Assembly (NCBI GenBank): GCA_030446485.1
Contig: JAUJNF010000002.1
Span: 1 to 64,000, forward strand
Source of the DNA: Thermoleophilaceae bacterium
GTDB lineage: Bacteria; Actinomycetota; Thermoleophilia; Solirubrobacterales; Thermoleophilaceae
Length of the DNA stretch: 64,000 bases
Reading direction: 5' to 3'
Shown here one piece after another: positions 8,978-17,431 of this stretch. The notes under the pieces were generated by a model, which did no database searches, was not told the origin of the DNA, and saw only the letters and a program-made list of their open reading frames with translations. The position numbers and the translations under genes are program-made. The number at the start of each line of letters is the position of its first letter. Position 1 is the first letter of the stretch.

Positions 8978-9667
8978 CTCGGCAAAGGCTTCGGGGGCCT
9001 CGAGGTGCGCTGCGTGCCCGGCGCCGGGGATGATCGCGAAGCGGCCGCCGGGCGTCTCCTGCGCCAGCCGCTGGGCGGCGGCCACGTAGGCGGCGTCGCG
9101 CTCGCCGGCGACCGCCAGGAGCGGGCAGCGGATCTCGAGGAGGCGATGCCAGACCGGCGGCATGGCGCCCTGGCCGGCGGCCCGGAGCACGCGTGCGAGG
9201 CTCGCCGGCGAGTGCTCGAGCCGCCCGGGACGCTGCGCGACCACGAGCGCCGCGTCCTGGGTGGCGAAGACAGGTTGGGCCTCCCAGCGGGCCACCACCT
9301 CCTCGATCGCGTGGGTCTCGATCCAGCGGGCGAGAGCCTCGTCGGCGGCGCGACGCCGTGCGCGCTCGTCCGGGTCCTCGATGCCCGCGCCGGCCCCGAC
9401 GATCACCAGGGCGGTCGGGTGGTCCGGTGCGCGTAGCGCCGCCTGGAGGACGAGCCGGCCGCCCATCGAGTAGCCGATCGCCACGCCTCCGGACACGACG
9501 GCGGCGGCCACCTCGGCGACTCGTCCCTCCAGCGTGTCGCCGGCGAAATCGAGGCACCTCGCCGGGTGGCGCGCGGCCACGCGGCCGGCGACCGGGGCCC
9601 ACGCGGTTCCCCGCTGCATGAAGCCGGGAACGAACACGAGCGGGAGCGGCCGCGGGGTGGCGTGCAC
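8915..9667 (-). CDS. menH: Alpha/beta hydrolase, probable SHCHC synthase
   Basis: The protein has 250 residues with an alpha/beta hydrolase fold. PLVFVPGFMQRGTAW holds the oxyanion strand, GYSMGGRLVLQAAL the nucleophile serine elbow, AVAGERDAAYV the acid and GAGHAAHLEAPEAF the histidine. MenH eliminates pyruvate from SEPHCHC to give SHCHC, and its place between menC and menD supports that assignment, though alpha/beta hydrolases in men clusters are not always MenH. The GTG start (9667) lies 6 bases after TACGAA, in keeping with the leaderless pattern seen across the window. Confidence 0.82.
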   Translation of the reverse strand: MHATPRPLPLVFVPGFMQRGTAWAPVAGRVAARHPARCLDFAGDTLEGRVAEVAAAVVSGGVAIGYSMGGRLVLQAALRAPDHPTALVIVGAGAGIEDPDERARRRAADEALARWIETHAIEEVVARWEAQPVFATQDAALVVAQRPGRLEHSPASLARVLRAAGQGAMPPVWHRLLEIRCPLLAVAGERDAAYVAAAQRLAQETPGGRFAIIPGAGHAAHLEAPEAFAELLVDFLDEHLGERLVAHPHP

Positions 9668-9723
9668 GGGTGGTTCGTATCACCCACTGCACGGCGTGGC
9701 CTCCCCGGTAGCGTCACCCGGGC

Positions 9724-11478
9724 GTGGAGCCGATCAACCGCACCTACGCTCCCCTGCAGGCCTTCGTCGAGGAGCTGGTGCGCTGCGGGATGACCCACGC
9801 GATCACGAGCCCGGGCTCGCGGAACGCCCCGCTCGCGCTCGTCCTCGCCGCCCAGCCGGGCATCGAGGCCGTGTCGATCATCGACGAGCGGTCCGCGGGC
9901 TTCGTCGCGCTCGGCATGGCCCGGGAGAGCGGGCGCCCCGTGGCGGTGACCTGCACCTCCGGCACAGCCTCGGCCAACCTGCTGCCCGCGGTGGTGGAGG
10001 CGCACGAGGCGCGGGTGCCACTGATCGTGCTCACCGCCGACCGCCCGCCCGAGCTGCGCGACACCGGCGCCGGGCAGGCGATCGATCAGGTGAAGCTCTA
10101 CGGGTCGATGGTGAAGTGGTTCGTCGAGGTGGGCAACCACGACCCGGGGCGGGAGAGTGCGGTGCACCACCGCGCGCTTGGCTGCCGGGCGTTCGCGACC
10201 GCGGCGGGAGGCCGGCCCGGCCCGGTTCACCTCAACTTCCCGCTGCGGGAGCCCCTCACGCCGGTACGTGAGGAGCTCGACCCGCGGCCGTGGGCGGGGC
10301 GCGACGACGGACGGCCCTGGGTGACCAGCCAGGACCCGGCGCGGGTGCCCACCACCGAGCTGGTGTGCGGGCTCGCGGCGCGGCTCGCCGGGCGGCGTGG
10401 GGCGATCGTGTGCGGCTCGACGGCCGAGGACATCGCGGCTCCGGCCGCCCGCCTCGCGCGCGCCACCGGCTGGCCGCTGCTGGCCGAGCCCACCTCCGGG
10501 CTGCGCTGCGGGGGCCACGACCGCTCGCACGTGATCGCCCACTACGACCTGCTCCTGCGCAGCGAGCGCTTCGCCGCGGAGCACGCGCCCGACGTGGTCG
10601 TGCGGCTCGGCGACACCCCGACCTCGAAGCCCCTGAGGGCGTGGCTACAGGGGGTGGCGCAGATCGTCGTCGATCCCCACGCGGTGTGGCACGAGCCCAC
10701 ACGCACGGCGCAGACCATGGTGGTGGCGGACGCCGCGCCGACCTGCGCGAGCCTGGCCGCCGCTCTCGAGGGCGGCGCAGCTCCGCGGGTCGACGGCTGG
10801 CTCGAGTCGTGGCGTGCCCGTGACGCCCTCGTGCCGCCGGCCCTGGCCGCCACGCCCGCGGGCTTCGAGCCGCGCTTCGCCGCCGCCCTCGCCGAGGCGC
10901 TGCCTCCCGAGGCGACCCTGTGGGTGAGCTCCTCCATGCCGATCCGCGACGTGGAGGCCTTCTTTCCCCAGCGGCCTGAGGCACTGCGCTTCCTCGCCAA
11001 CCGCGGCGCCAACGGCATCGACGGGGTGGTGTCCTCGGCCCTCGGGGCGAGCCTCACCGCCGGCGGCCCGTGCGTGCTCCTGATCGGGGAGGTGGCGCTC
11101 GTGCACGACGCGGGCGGGGTGCTGGCCGCCGGCCGCCTCGCGGCGGCGCCGCTGACGATCGTGTGCCTGAACAACGGCGGAGGGGGGATATTCGACTTCC
11201 TTCCGCTGGCCCGCGAAGCCGACGCGGCGCTCTACGAGGAGCACATCCTCACTCCGACCGGCGTCGAGCTGAGTGCGCTCGCTAGCGCTGCCGGCCTGCC
11301 CCACACCCTCGCGAGCACCCGCGAGCAACTCGAGGAGGCCGTCCGCCGGCCCGGGCTGGTCGAGATCCGCACCGACCGCCAGCTCAACATCACGGCCCGA
11401 CGTGACCTCTACCAGGCGGTTGCGGGCGCCCTCGAAGCGCCTCTGGGTGCCTCCCCCTCGCCGTCCCCCGGTCACTAG
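9724..11478 (+). CDS. menD: SEPHCHC synthase (2-succinyl-5-enolpyruvyl-6-hydroxy-3-cyclohexene-1-carboxylate synthase)
   Basis: The 584-residue thiamine-diphosphate enzyme condenses isochorismate with 2-oxoglutarate. The Pyr domain begins NRTYAPLQAFVEELVRCGMTHAITSPGSRNAPLALVLA, with the catalytic Glu in SIIDERSAGFVALGMA. LTADRPPELRDTGAGQAIDQVKLYG is a MenD signature. The C-terminal PP domain carries NRGANGIDGVVSSALGA and the ThDP/Mg loop NNGGGGIFDFLP. GTG 9724 is the only start consistent with the conserved N-terminus. TAGCGT lies 9 bases before it. It is divergent from menH, with 56 bases between starts. Confidence 0.96.
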   Translation: MEPINRTYAPLQAFVEELVRCGMTHAITSPGSRNAPLALVLAAQPGIEAVSIIDERSAGFVALGMARESGRPVAVTCTSGTASANLLPAVVEAHEARVPLIVLTADRPPELRDTGAGQAIDQVKLYGSMVKWFVEVGNHDPGRESAVHHRALGCRAFATAAGGRPGPVHLNFPLREPLTPVREELDPRPWAGRDDGRPWVTSQDPARVPTTELVCGLAARLAGRRGAIVCGSTAEDIAAPAARLARATGWPLLAEPTSGLRCGGHDRSHVIAHYDLLLRSERFAAEHAPDVVVRLGDTPTSKPLRAWLQGVAQIVVDPHAVWHEPTRTAQTMVVADAAPTCASLAAALEGGAAPRVDGWLESWRARDALVPPALAATPAGFEPRFAAALAEALPPEATLWVSSSMPIRDVEAFFPQRPEALRFLANRGANGIDGVVSSALGASLTAGGPCVLLIGEVALVHDAGGVLAAGRLAAAPLTIVCLNNGGGGIFDFLPLAREADAALYEEHILTPTGVELSALASAAGLPHTLASTREQLEEAVRRPGLVEIRTDRQLNITARRDLYQAVAGALEAPLGASPSPSPGH

Positions 11479-11517
11479 ACTGCCGCGCGAACCGACCTTC
11501 GAAAGGATCCCGCGCCG

Positions 11518-11940
11518 ATGAACCCTCGCCTCTCCGGCCGCACGGCCAAGCGCTTCGCGACCGCCCTCGTGGTGGCCACGGCCGCGCTCGGTCTGGGTGC
11601 CTGCGGAGGAAGCGACGAGGACGACGTGCGCGCCGCGGTGAACGACTTCCGGGACGCGGTCAGGGAGAAGGACGCCGAGGCCGTATGCCAGAGCTTCACC
11701 GACAAGGCCCTCGAGGATGCCTTCCGGCAGAAGGGCGACGAGGCCCGGAAGCGGTGCACCGAGTTCATCGAGAAGAGCGCCGACCAGCGCGCCAAGGAGG
11801 CCGAGAAGGACTTCGAGATCACCGAGGTGAAGATCGACGGCGAGACCGCCAACGTGAGGACCAAGAGCGACGGGATGGAGAGCTCGGCCAAGCTCGAGAA
11901 GGTCGACGACGAGTGGAAGATCGCCGACTCGGGCGGCTGA
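11518..11940 (+). CDS. Small secreted lipoprotein, charged
   Basis: The 140-residue protein has a basic N-terminus, a hydrophobic helix and a lipobox LGAC with the Cys at about residue 29, then a Gly/Ser linker. The mature part is highly charged (many Lys, Glu and Asp) and ends VDDEWKIADSGG, the pattern of small NTF2/DUF4878-like lipoproteins (IDGETANVRTKSD...SSAKLEKVDDEWKI). It is anchored outside the membrane; the role is unknown. GAAAGGA precedes the ATG by 11 bases, and it starts 39 bases after the menD stop, probably as a read-through from menD. Confidence 0.85.
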   Translation: MNPRLSGRTAKRFATALVVATAALGLGACGGSDEDDVRAAVNDFRDAVREKDAEAVCQSFTDKALEDAFRQKGDEARKRCTEFIEKSADQRAKEAEKDFEITEVKIDGETANVRTKSDGMESSAKLEKVDDEWKIADSGG

Positions 11941-11989
11941 CCGCGGCCCGGCGAGGCCGGTTCTCCCGAACGCAAGCCCGCCGAAGTCC

Positions 11990-13444
11990 TCAGATCAGCA
12001 GCGGCAGCAGCGCCTGAAGCTTGACCTCGGTCTCGGCCAGCTCCTCGGCCGGCACCGAGTCCCGTACGATGCCGTCCCCGGCGTACAGGTGAGCAACCGC
12101 GCCGCGAAGCAGCGCGCAGCGCAGGGCGACGCAGAACTCGCCGTCCTCGCCGAGGTCGGTCCACCCCACCGGCCCGGCGTACCAGCCGCGGTCGAGGCCC
12201 TCGAGCGCGGGGATGAGCGGCGCGGCTCGCGACCAGGGCTCCCCGCCCACCGCCGGAGTCGGGTGCAGCAGGCCGGCGAGCTCGATCGTCGAGAGCGGCT
12301 CGGCTAGCTGCGCGCGGATCGGGGTGGCCAAATGCTGCACGTTCTGGACCCGCACGAGCGACGGCTCGTCGGCCGCCGCCACCCACACGCTCAGCGGGCG
12401 CAGCGTGCGTTCGATGCGCCGCGCCACGATCGCGTGCTCCTCCTGGTTCTTGGGGCTGCGCAGGAGCTGCTCGCCGAGGTGCGAGTCCACGGCCGGGTCG
12501 GCGCTGCGCCGCGTGGTCCCGGCCAGCGCGACGGTCTGGGCGCGGGCGCCCTCGCGCCTGATCAGGAGCTCGGGGCTGGCGCCCACGAAGGCGAGCTCCG
12601 GCGTGCCCACCAGGTAGCAGTAGCAGGCCGGGAACGCGGCTCGCAGGCCGTCGAATACCGCCGCGGCGTCGATCGGCCGCGGCACGTGCACCCGCACCTC
12701 GCGCGCTAGGACGACCTTGTCGAGCTCGCCGGCCGTGATCCGCTCGACCGCACGGGCCACCGCAGCCTCGTAGTGCGACGGCGGGGCGGCCCCGGACACG
12801 CGCGGGCGGCCCACCGGGTCGGGATCCAGCAGCGGCATCGGAGCGGCACTCAGGGTCCCGACCCGCCGCTCCAACCGCTCGAGCACCGGCTCCACGTTGT
12901 CGTCGGGCCCTACCACGGCGGTCGCCGTCAGCCGCGCCTCATCGCCCCGGCGCGCGAGCGTGACCTCGGGCAGGTGGAGCTGGGCGGGGGCAAGCGACGC
13001 CCACTCCGGCGTGGCGCCTCCGTCGTCCGCGAAGGCGAAGCCGCCCACCCACACCGGCCCGGCCGCCGCGGGCGCCCCGGCGTCCTCGGCGGCGTCTCCT
13101 GCCCGTGCGCCGCGAGCGAGGGCCCGGCAGGCCGCCGCCACCTCCGCGAACCGCCCCGGCCCGCTGGCCTCGACCGTCGCCGCCTCCCCCACCCCGGCGA
13201 GGGCAAACCCGTCGCGGTCGGGCTGCTCCAGGCAGAAGTACCGGTCCGCCGCGGCGCGGGCCGCGAGCACCACGGCCGCGACGTCGATCGTCGCGGGCAG
13301 CGGCACCGAGACCGACGCGATCACGCGGCGGCGCTCCCGCCTCGCCACACCGAGCGCTGCCCGCACGCGTTGCTCGAGAAGCTCCTCCCCCGCGGCGCCG
13401 AGCGTGAGCGGCGGCCGCGTGGGAGCCGCGCTTGAGGGCATCAC
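11990..13444 (-). CDS. menF: Isochorismate synthase
   Basis: The 484-residue chorismate-utilising enzyme makes isochorismate, the first committed metabolite of menaquinone. The C-terminal chorismate-binding domain shows LDKVVLAREVRV, PELAFVGASPELLIRREG, LAGTTRRS, EEHAIVARRIERTL, LHPTPAVGG and GPVGWTDLGEDGEFCVALRCA with the Mg-binding glutamates. The first 120 residues are Ala-rich and poorly conserved. It lies only 14 bases after the ilvN stop, so a men gene is joined to the ilvBN operon. GTG 13444 and ATG 13441 are equally possible starts. Confidence 0.93.
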   Translation of the reverse strand: MMPSSAAPTRPPLTLGAAGEELLEQRVRAALGVARRERRRVIASVSVPLPATIDVAAVVLAARAAADRYFCLEQPDRDGFALAGVGEAATVEASGPGRFAEVAAACRALARGARAGDAAEDAGAPAAAGPVWVGGFAFADDGGATPEWASLAPAQLHLPEVTLARRGDEARLTATAVVGPDDNVEPVLERLERRVGTLSAAPMPLLDPDPVGRPRVSGAAPPSHYEAAVARAVERITAGELDKVVLAREVRVHVPRPIDAAAVFDGLRAAFPACYCYLVGTPELAFVGASPELLIRREGARAQTVALAGTTRRSADPAVDSHLGEQLLRSPKNQEEHAIVARRIERTLRPLSVWVAAADEPSLVRVQNVQHLATPIRAQLAEPLSTIELAGLLHPTPAVGGEPWSRAAPLIPALEGLDRGWYAGPVGWTDLGEDGEFCVALRCALLRGAVAHLYAGDGIVRDSVPAEELAETEVKLQALLPLLI

Positions 13445-13458
13445 GACGAGTGGTCCGG

Positions 13459-14016
13459 TCAGGTGGCCGCGCGACCGCGGGCGACGGCAATCTCGCCCGT
13501 GCGCACCATCTCGATCAGGCCGAGCGGGCGCACCATGCGCTCGAAGGCCTCGATCTTGTCGTCGGTGCCGGTGAGCTCGACCGTCGTCGAGCGCTTGGAC
13601 ACGTCGATCACCCGCCCCCGGAAGATGTCGGCGAACTCGAGCAGCTGAGCGCGCGTGTCCTCGTCGGTCGACACCTTGAAGAGCGCGAGCTCGCGCGCCA
13701 CCGTCTCCTCGGGCTCGAGGTCCCGGATCTTCAGCACGTTGATCAGCTTGTGCAGCTGCTTGGTGACTTGGTCGATCGGGTGCCGGGCCCCGTCGAGCGT
13801 GAGCGTGATGCGCGACGTGGTGGGATCGTCGGTGGGCCCCACGGCGAGCGTCTCGATGTTGAACCCCCGCCGGGCGAACAGCCCCGCGACCCGCGCAAGC
13901 ACGCCGGGCTTGTTCTCGACGAGAATCGACACGATGTGCCGCCGCCCGGCCTGGACCCCGGGCAGTTCGAGGTCCGACAGGGAAAGGACATCCTGAGTAG
14001 CGGGCTCCTCACCCAT
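13459..14016 (-). CDS. ilvN: Acetolactate synthase small (regulatory) subunit
   Basis: The 185-residue protein has an N-terminal ACT domain (HIVSILVENKPGVLARVAGLFARRGFNIETLAVGPT, valine feedback site) and a C-terminal IlvN domain (VARELALFKV...IFRGRVIDVSKRSTTVELTGTDDKIEAFERMVRPLGLIEMVRTGEIAVARG). It activates the catalytic IlvB subunit and confers valine inhibition. It is transcribed with ilvB, 106 bases upstream. The ilvB-ilvN spacer holds a 6-bp hairpin (14062-14077, CTTTGG / CCAAAG). Confidence 0.96.
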   Translation of the reverse strand: MGEEPATQDVLSLSDLELPGVQAGRRHIVSILVENKPGVLARVAGLFARRGFNIETLAVGPTDDPTTSRITLTLDGARHPIDQVTKQLHKLINVLKIRDLEPEETVARELALFKVSTDEDTRAQLLEFADIFRGRVIDVSKRSTTVELTGTDDKIEAFERMVRPLGLIEMVRTGEIAVARGRAAT

Positions 14017-14122
14017 CAGGCGGATCCGAAAAGCGAGTCAGCCAAGGAAGCAGGGGTGAAGCTTTGGTGGGCCAAAGCGAACCCCGATGACGCCGGATGA
14101 CGACGCTTTGCAGGGTCCGCCA

Positions 14123-15799
14123 TCACCCCACCATGTCCCTCGCCGCTTGGCCGGCAGGAATCATGGGGTAGGTGTTCTCCTCCTTGGTCACGTGCACGTC
14201 GAGCACCACCGGGCCGGGAGTCTCGAGCGCCCTCTTCATCGTGTCCACCAGCGTCTCCTTCTGGGAGGCGCGGATGCCCGTGGCGCCGTAGGCCTCGGCG
14301 AGCTTGACCCAGTCGGGCGTCATCTTCATGTCCACGCCCGAGTAGCGGCGGTTCCAGAACAGCTCCTGCCACTGGCGCACCATGCCCAGGTAGCCGTTGT
14401 TCATCAGGAAGACCTTCACCGGCACGTCCTCCTGCACGCACGTGGCGAGCTCCTGCGAGTTCATCTGCAGCGATCCGTCGCCGGCCACGCACACCACCGT
14501 CTGGTCCGGGCACGCCACCTGAGCGCCGAGCGCCGAGGGCAGCCCGAAGCCCATCGTGCCGAGGCCGCCGGAGTTGATCCACCGGCGCGGCCGCGCGAAG
14601 TGGAAGTACTGGGCGGCCCACATCTGGTGTTGGCCGACGTCCGAGGTGATGATCGCGTCACCCCCGGTGGCCTCGTAGAGCGCCTCGATCATGTACTGCG
14701 GCTTGATCTCGGAGTCGGCCGAGTCCTCGTAGGCGAGCGGGTGGCGCTCCTGCCAGCCGCGGATGCGCTCCCACCACGCGTCGAGGCGGGATGAGTCGGT
14801 CTCGAGCGCCCGGTACTCGCGCATGAGCTTCGGCAGGACGCGCTTGGCATCGCCGACGATCGGGATGTGGGCGGGCACGTTCTTCGAGATCTCCGCCGGG
14901 TCGATGTCGATGTGGATGAACTTGGCGTGCGGGGCGAATTCGGACAGCTTGCCGGTCACGCGGTCGTCGAAGCGGGCGCCGATGGCCACGATCAGGTCGG
15001 CCTCGTCCATGGCGTAGTTGGCCGTGCGGGTGCCGTGCATGCCGAGCCAGCCGAGCCACTGGTCGTGCGGCGCTGGAAAGGCCCCGAGGCCCATGAGGGT
15101 GAGCGTCACCGGGAAGCGGTCGGCCGTGCACAGCTCGGTGAGCTCGGCGGCAGCGCCCGCGTTCACCACGCCGCCGCCGGCGTAGATCACCGGGCGGCGG
15201 GCGTTGGCCATCGCCTTGGCGGCCAGCCGGATCTGCTTGACGTTGCCCTCGGTGGTCGGCTTGTAACCGGGAAGGGCGATCCGGTCGTCGGGCTCATAGG
15301 CGATGTCGGCGCGCGAGAGGTCCTGCGGTATGTCCACGAGGACGGGTCCGGGCCGGCCCGTCCGGGCGATGTGGAAGGCCTCGTGGATGGCCTTCGGTAT
15401 CTCGCGCGGGTCCTGGATCATGATCGAGTGCTTGACCACCGGCATGGTCATGCCCGTAATGTCGGCCTCCTGGAAGCCGTCGGTGCCGAGCAGGTCGGTG
15501 CGCACCTGTCCGGTGATGAAGACCGTGGGCACGGAGTCGAGCATCGCGTCGGCTATGGGTGTGACGAGGTTGGTGGCGCCGGGGCCGGAGGTGGCGAGCG
15601 CGACGCCCACCCGCCCGGTCGCCTTCGCGTAACCCTCGGCCGCGTGTCCGGCGCCGGCCTCGTGCCGGCACAGCACGTGCCGGATGCCACCGTCGTACAG
15701 CGCGTCGTAGGTGGGCAGGTTGGCCCCGCCCGGGATGCCGAACACCGCCTCGACGCCCTCCGCCTTCAGGCACTCCATGACGGCATCGACGGCTCTCAT
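14123..15799 (-). CDS. ilvB: Acetolactate synthase large (catalytic) subunit
   Basis: The 558-residue ThDP/FAD enzyme forms acetolactate from two pyruvates. The activating glutamate is in CRHEAGAGHAAEGYAKATG (about residues 44-62), the FAD domain has GRPGPVLVDIPQDL, and the ThDP motif is GDGSLQMNSQELATCVQEDVPVKVFLMNN. Mobile-loop residues follow in GMVRQWQELFWNRRYS. The ATG at 15799 has an AAAGGAG ribosome site 9 bases upstream (15815-15809). It is the first gene of an ilvB-ilvN-menF unit. Confidence 0.97.
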   Translation of the reverse strand: MRAVDAVMECLKAEGVEAVFGIPGGANLPTYDALYDGGIRHVLCRHEAGAGHAAEGYAKATGRVGVALATSGPGATNLVTPIADAMLDSVPTVFITGQVRTDLLGTDGFQEADITGMTMPVVKHSIMIQDPREIPKAIHEAFHIARTGRPGPVLVDIPQDLSRADIAYEPDDRIALPGYKPTTEGNVKQIRLAAKAMANARRPVIYAGGGVVNAGAAAELTELCTADRFPVTLTLMGLGAFPAPHDQWLGWLGMHGTRTANYAMDEADLIVAIGARFDDRVTGKLSEFAPHAKFIHIDIDPAEISKNVPAHIPIVGDAKRVLPKLMREYRALETDSSRLDAWWERIRGWQERHPLAYEDSADSEIKPQYMIEALYEATGGDAIITSDVGQHQMWAAQYFHFARPRRWINSGGLGTMGFGLPSALGAQVACPDQTVVCVAGDGSLQMNSQELATCVQEDVPVKVFLMNNGYLGMVRQWQELFWNRRYSGVDMKMTPDWVKLAEAYGATGIRASQKETLVDTMKRALETPGPVVLDVHVTKEENTYPMIPAGQAARDMVG

Positions 15800-15900
15800 G
15801 CGGCGGGTCTCCTTTGCGTCAAACGGCGCCGGAGCGATGTGGTCGTGCCCCGGCCGCGAGCGGCCGAGTCTAGCAATGGCCCCTGGCCGCTCCGGGGCGC
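15800..15900 (-). promoter_or_regulatory. Leader and probable promoter of ilvB
   Basis: A TAGACT -10 candidate sits at 15872-15867, matching the hexamer seen before several other genes here. It is followed immediately by a palindrome (15866-15851, CGGCCG / CGGCCG) and a leader of about 60 bases ending in AAAGGAG. No credible -35, leader peptide rich in branched-chain codons, or T-box was recognised. Confidence 0.4.
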
Positions 15901-16182
15901 TCAGAACCCCGCGGCGCCGCGCGGAGCGAGCGCCTCGTCCGGAAAGTCCAGGTCACCTCCGCAGCGCATGCACACCTGGTCGGTGAGCGGCACGACGTTG
16001 TCGCAGTGCTCGCAACGCCGGCGGAGCACGGTGCGCTCGCGGCGGTGGAGCACGGCGGCCAGCGTGCCCACCGCGGGCAGGCTGAAGCCGATCAGGAACC
16101 AGATGACGAACGAGCTGCCCTTGATCTTGCCGACCGTCCCCGCCGAGAGGCCGAAAAAGAAGAGGAGGACGAAAAACTCCAC
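15901..16182 (-). CDS. Small membrane protein with C-terminal zinc ribbon
   Basis: The 93-residue protein starts at GTG with GGAG 8 bases upstream. It has two hydrophobic segments (FFVLLFFFGLSAGTVG and SFVIWFLIGFSLPAVGTLAAVL), then a basic stretch RRRERTVLRRR and a four-Cys zinc ribbon C-E-H-C...C-M-R-C (residues about 67-84). The topology suggests a cytosolic metal-binding head on a membrane hairpin. The function is unknown. It lies 13 bases after the tiny upstream gene, so the two are probably co-transcribed. Confidence 0.75.
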   Translation of the reverse strand: MEFFVLLFFFGLSAGTVGKIKGSSFVIWFLIGFSLPAVGTLAAVLHRRERTVLRRRCEHCDNVVPLTDQVCMRCGGDLDFPDEALAPRGAAGF

Positions 16183-16195
16183 GGACTGCTCCGCT

Positions 16196-16366
16196 CTAAA
16201 GGGCGCGGACGGCCCAGATCACGGCCACGACGGCGGCGACGGCCGCGACGACGTACAGCAGGCTCACGATGGTGCCGACCACGATCTGGAAGACCAGGTA
16301 GCCGACGCCCGCGAGCACGAGCACGGCAACGCCTCGCCTGGCGACGGTGGAGAGGGCCTCGCTCAC
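16196..16366 (-). CDS. Tiny membrane protein (56 residues)
   Basis: GTG 16366 opens a 56-codon frame ending TAG at 16196. The sequence is one amphipathic start (VSEALSTVARRG) followed by two hydrophobic stretches, VAVLVLAGVGYLVFQIVV and IVSLLYVVAAVAAVVAVIW, and a short WAVRAL tail. Composition and the near absence of charged residues after residue 11 fit a genuine small membrane protein. The gene directly downstream is also a small membrane protein. No family is recognised. Confidence 0.6.
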   Translation of the reverse strand: MSEALSTVARRGVAVLVLAGVGYLVFQIVVGTIVSLLYVVAAVAAVVAVIWAVRAL

Positions 16367-16393
16367 ACCCTCATTCTCGCAGGCGACCTCGTT

Positions 16394-17347
16394 CTACAGG
16401 AGATGAGGCGGGCGCGTGGGCATGTAGCGGTCGAGCCCCGGCAACGGCACCGAGCACATGATCCAGCTCGGCCACCAGACCCTGAAGCCGAGCCCGCGCA
16501 GCCGGCGCAGCAGCCACCAGCTGATCGTGGTCGAGAAGACGCTGAGCTCCTTCGGCGCCTGCACCCGGGCCACGCGGTCGAGCGCCGCGAGCACGACCGG
16601 CACCAGGTCCTCGGGGGTGGCCCCCACGGCCGGGCCGATCTCCGCCTCCGAGCCCACCCAGCAGAGGCCCGCGGCGTGCTCGCCGCTCGGGTCCATGAAG
16701 GCCAGGCACGTGCGGTCGCGGCCGAAGAACTCGTGCAGCAGGGGTCGGTGGTGCGCGATCGCGGGCGGCTCGAGCCGCTTCCACTCGGCCACGGCTCGGC
16801 TGGCCTCGAGCACGTGCACGGACGGCTCGTTGGCGTCGATCTCGAGCGCGCGGCGCTCGACGTAGGCCTCGGTGCGCTGGCGAAGGTGCCAGTGTCCGGT
16901 GACCGGCATAGTGCCGAAGGTCGTGTAGAGGCTCAGGTCGGCGGGCGCCCCCGCGGCGATGACCACACGGCCGAGCTCGGGGGTTGGGTCGCCGGGCCAG
17001 CACTGGGCGAGCAGCGCGCGGCCGATCCCCCGCCCCTGCTGCGCGGGGTCCACCATCAGCTCGGTGAGCTCCTCCATCTCGCCGAAGCGGACCACGCGGG
17101 CGTAGGCCACGATCCCGTCGCCGTTCGTGCAAACCCGGTACGAGCCGCCGGGCTGGGCCGCGACAAACTCGATCAGCCCGCGCTCGCGGCGCCAGTCGGC
17201 CGCTATCTGCGCGTCGCTCGGGCCCGGCGCCGCCGGAACCAGGCCCTGCCGGGCCGCGGAATGGTGCAGGGTTCGCTCGCTGAGGGCGAAGGTGCTGGCC
17301 AGGTCGGCCGGGGAGCCTTCGCGAAAGGTGAGGGCGGCAGTCGACAA
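16394..17347 (-). CDS. GNAT-family N-acetyltransferase
   Basis: A GNAT core covers the first half: VAYARVVRFGEMEELTELMVDPAQQGRGIGRALLAQCWPG contains the acetyl-CoA pyrophosphate loop Q-Q-G-R-G-I-G. The second half (VERRALEIDANEPSVHVLEASRAV...) may be a degenerate second domain; the total is 317 residues from TTG 17347. This start was chosen because TACACT lies 8 bases before it and the GNAT fold begins soon after (STAALTFREGSPADLAS). A GTG at 17395 would add 16 unconserved residues. The substrate is unknown. Confidence 0.78.
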   Translation of the reverse strand: MSTAALTFREGSPADLASTFALSERTLHHSAARQGLVPAAPGPSDAQIAADWRRERGLIEFVAAQPGGSYRVCTNGDGIVAYARVVRFGEMEELTELMVDPAQQGRGIGRALLAQCWPGDPTPELGRVVIAAGAPADLSLYTTFGTMPVTGHWHLRQRTEAYVERRALEIDANEPSVHVLEASRAVAEWKRLEPPAIAHHRPLLHEFFGRDRTCLAFMDPSGEHAAGLCWVGSEAEIGPAVGATPEDLVPVVLAALDRVARVQAPKELSVFSTTISWWLLRRLRGLGFRVWWPSWIMCSVPLPGLDRYMPTRPPHLL

Positions 17348-17431
17348 GCCGCGCGAGTGTAGGGAGGTGGTGCGATCAGCGTGGCCGGCGGGCACATCCC
17401 GCCGGGAGCTGGTGGCCGGTCGCCGGTGCCG

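Noticed and set aside
14062..14077. Hairpin between ilvB and ilvN as a terminator
   Set aside because: The stem is only 6 bp and is not followed by a U-tract; it is more likely incidental or a processing site.
14867..17362. An 831-codon plus-strand frame across ilvB, the small membrane genes and the GNAT gene
   Set aside because: It spans several real genes on the other strand and has composition of an antisense frame.
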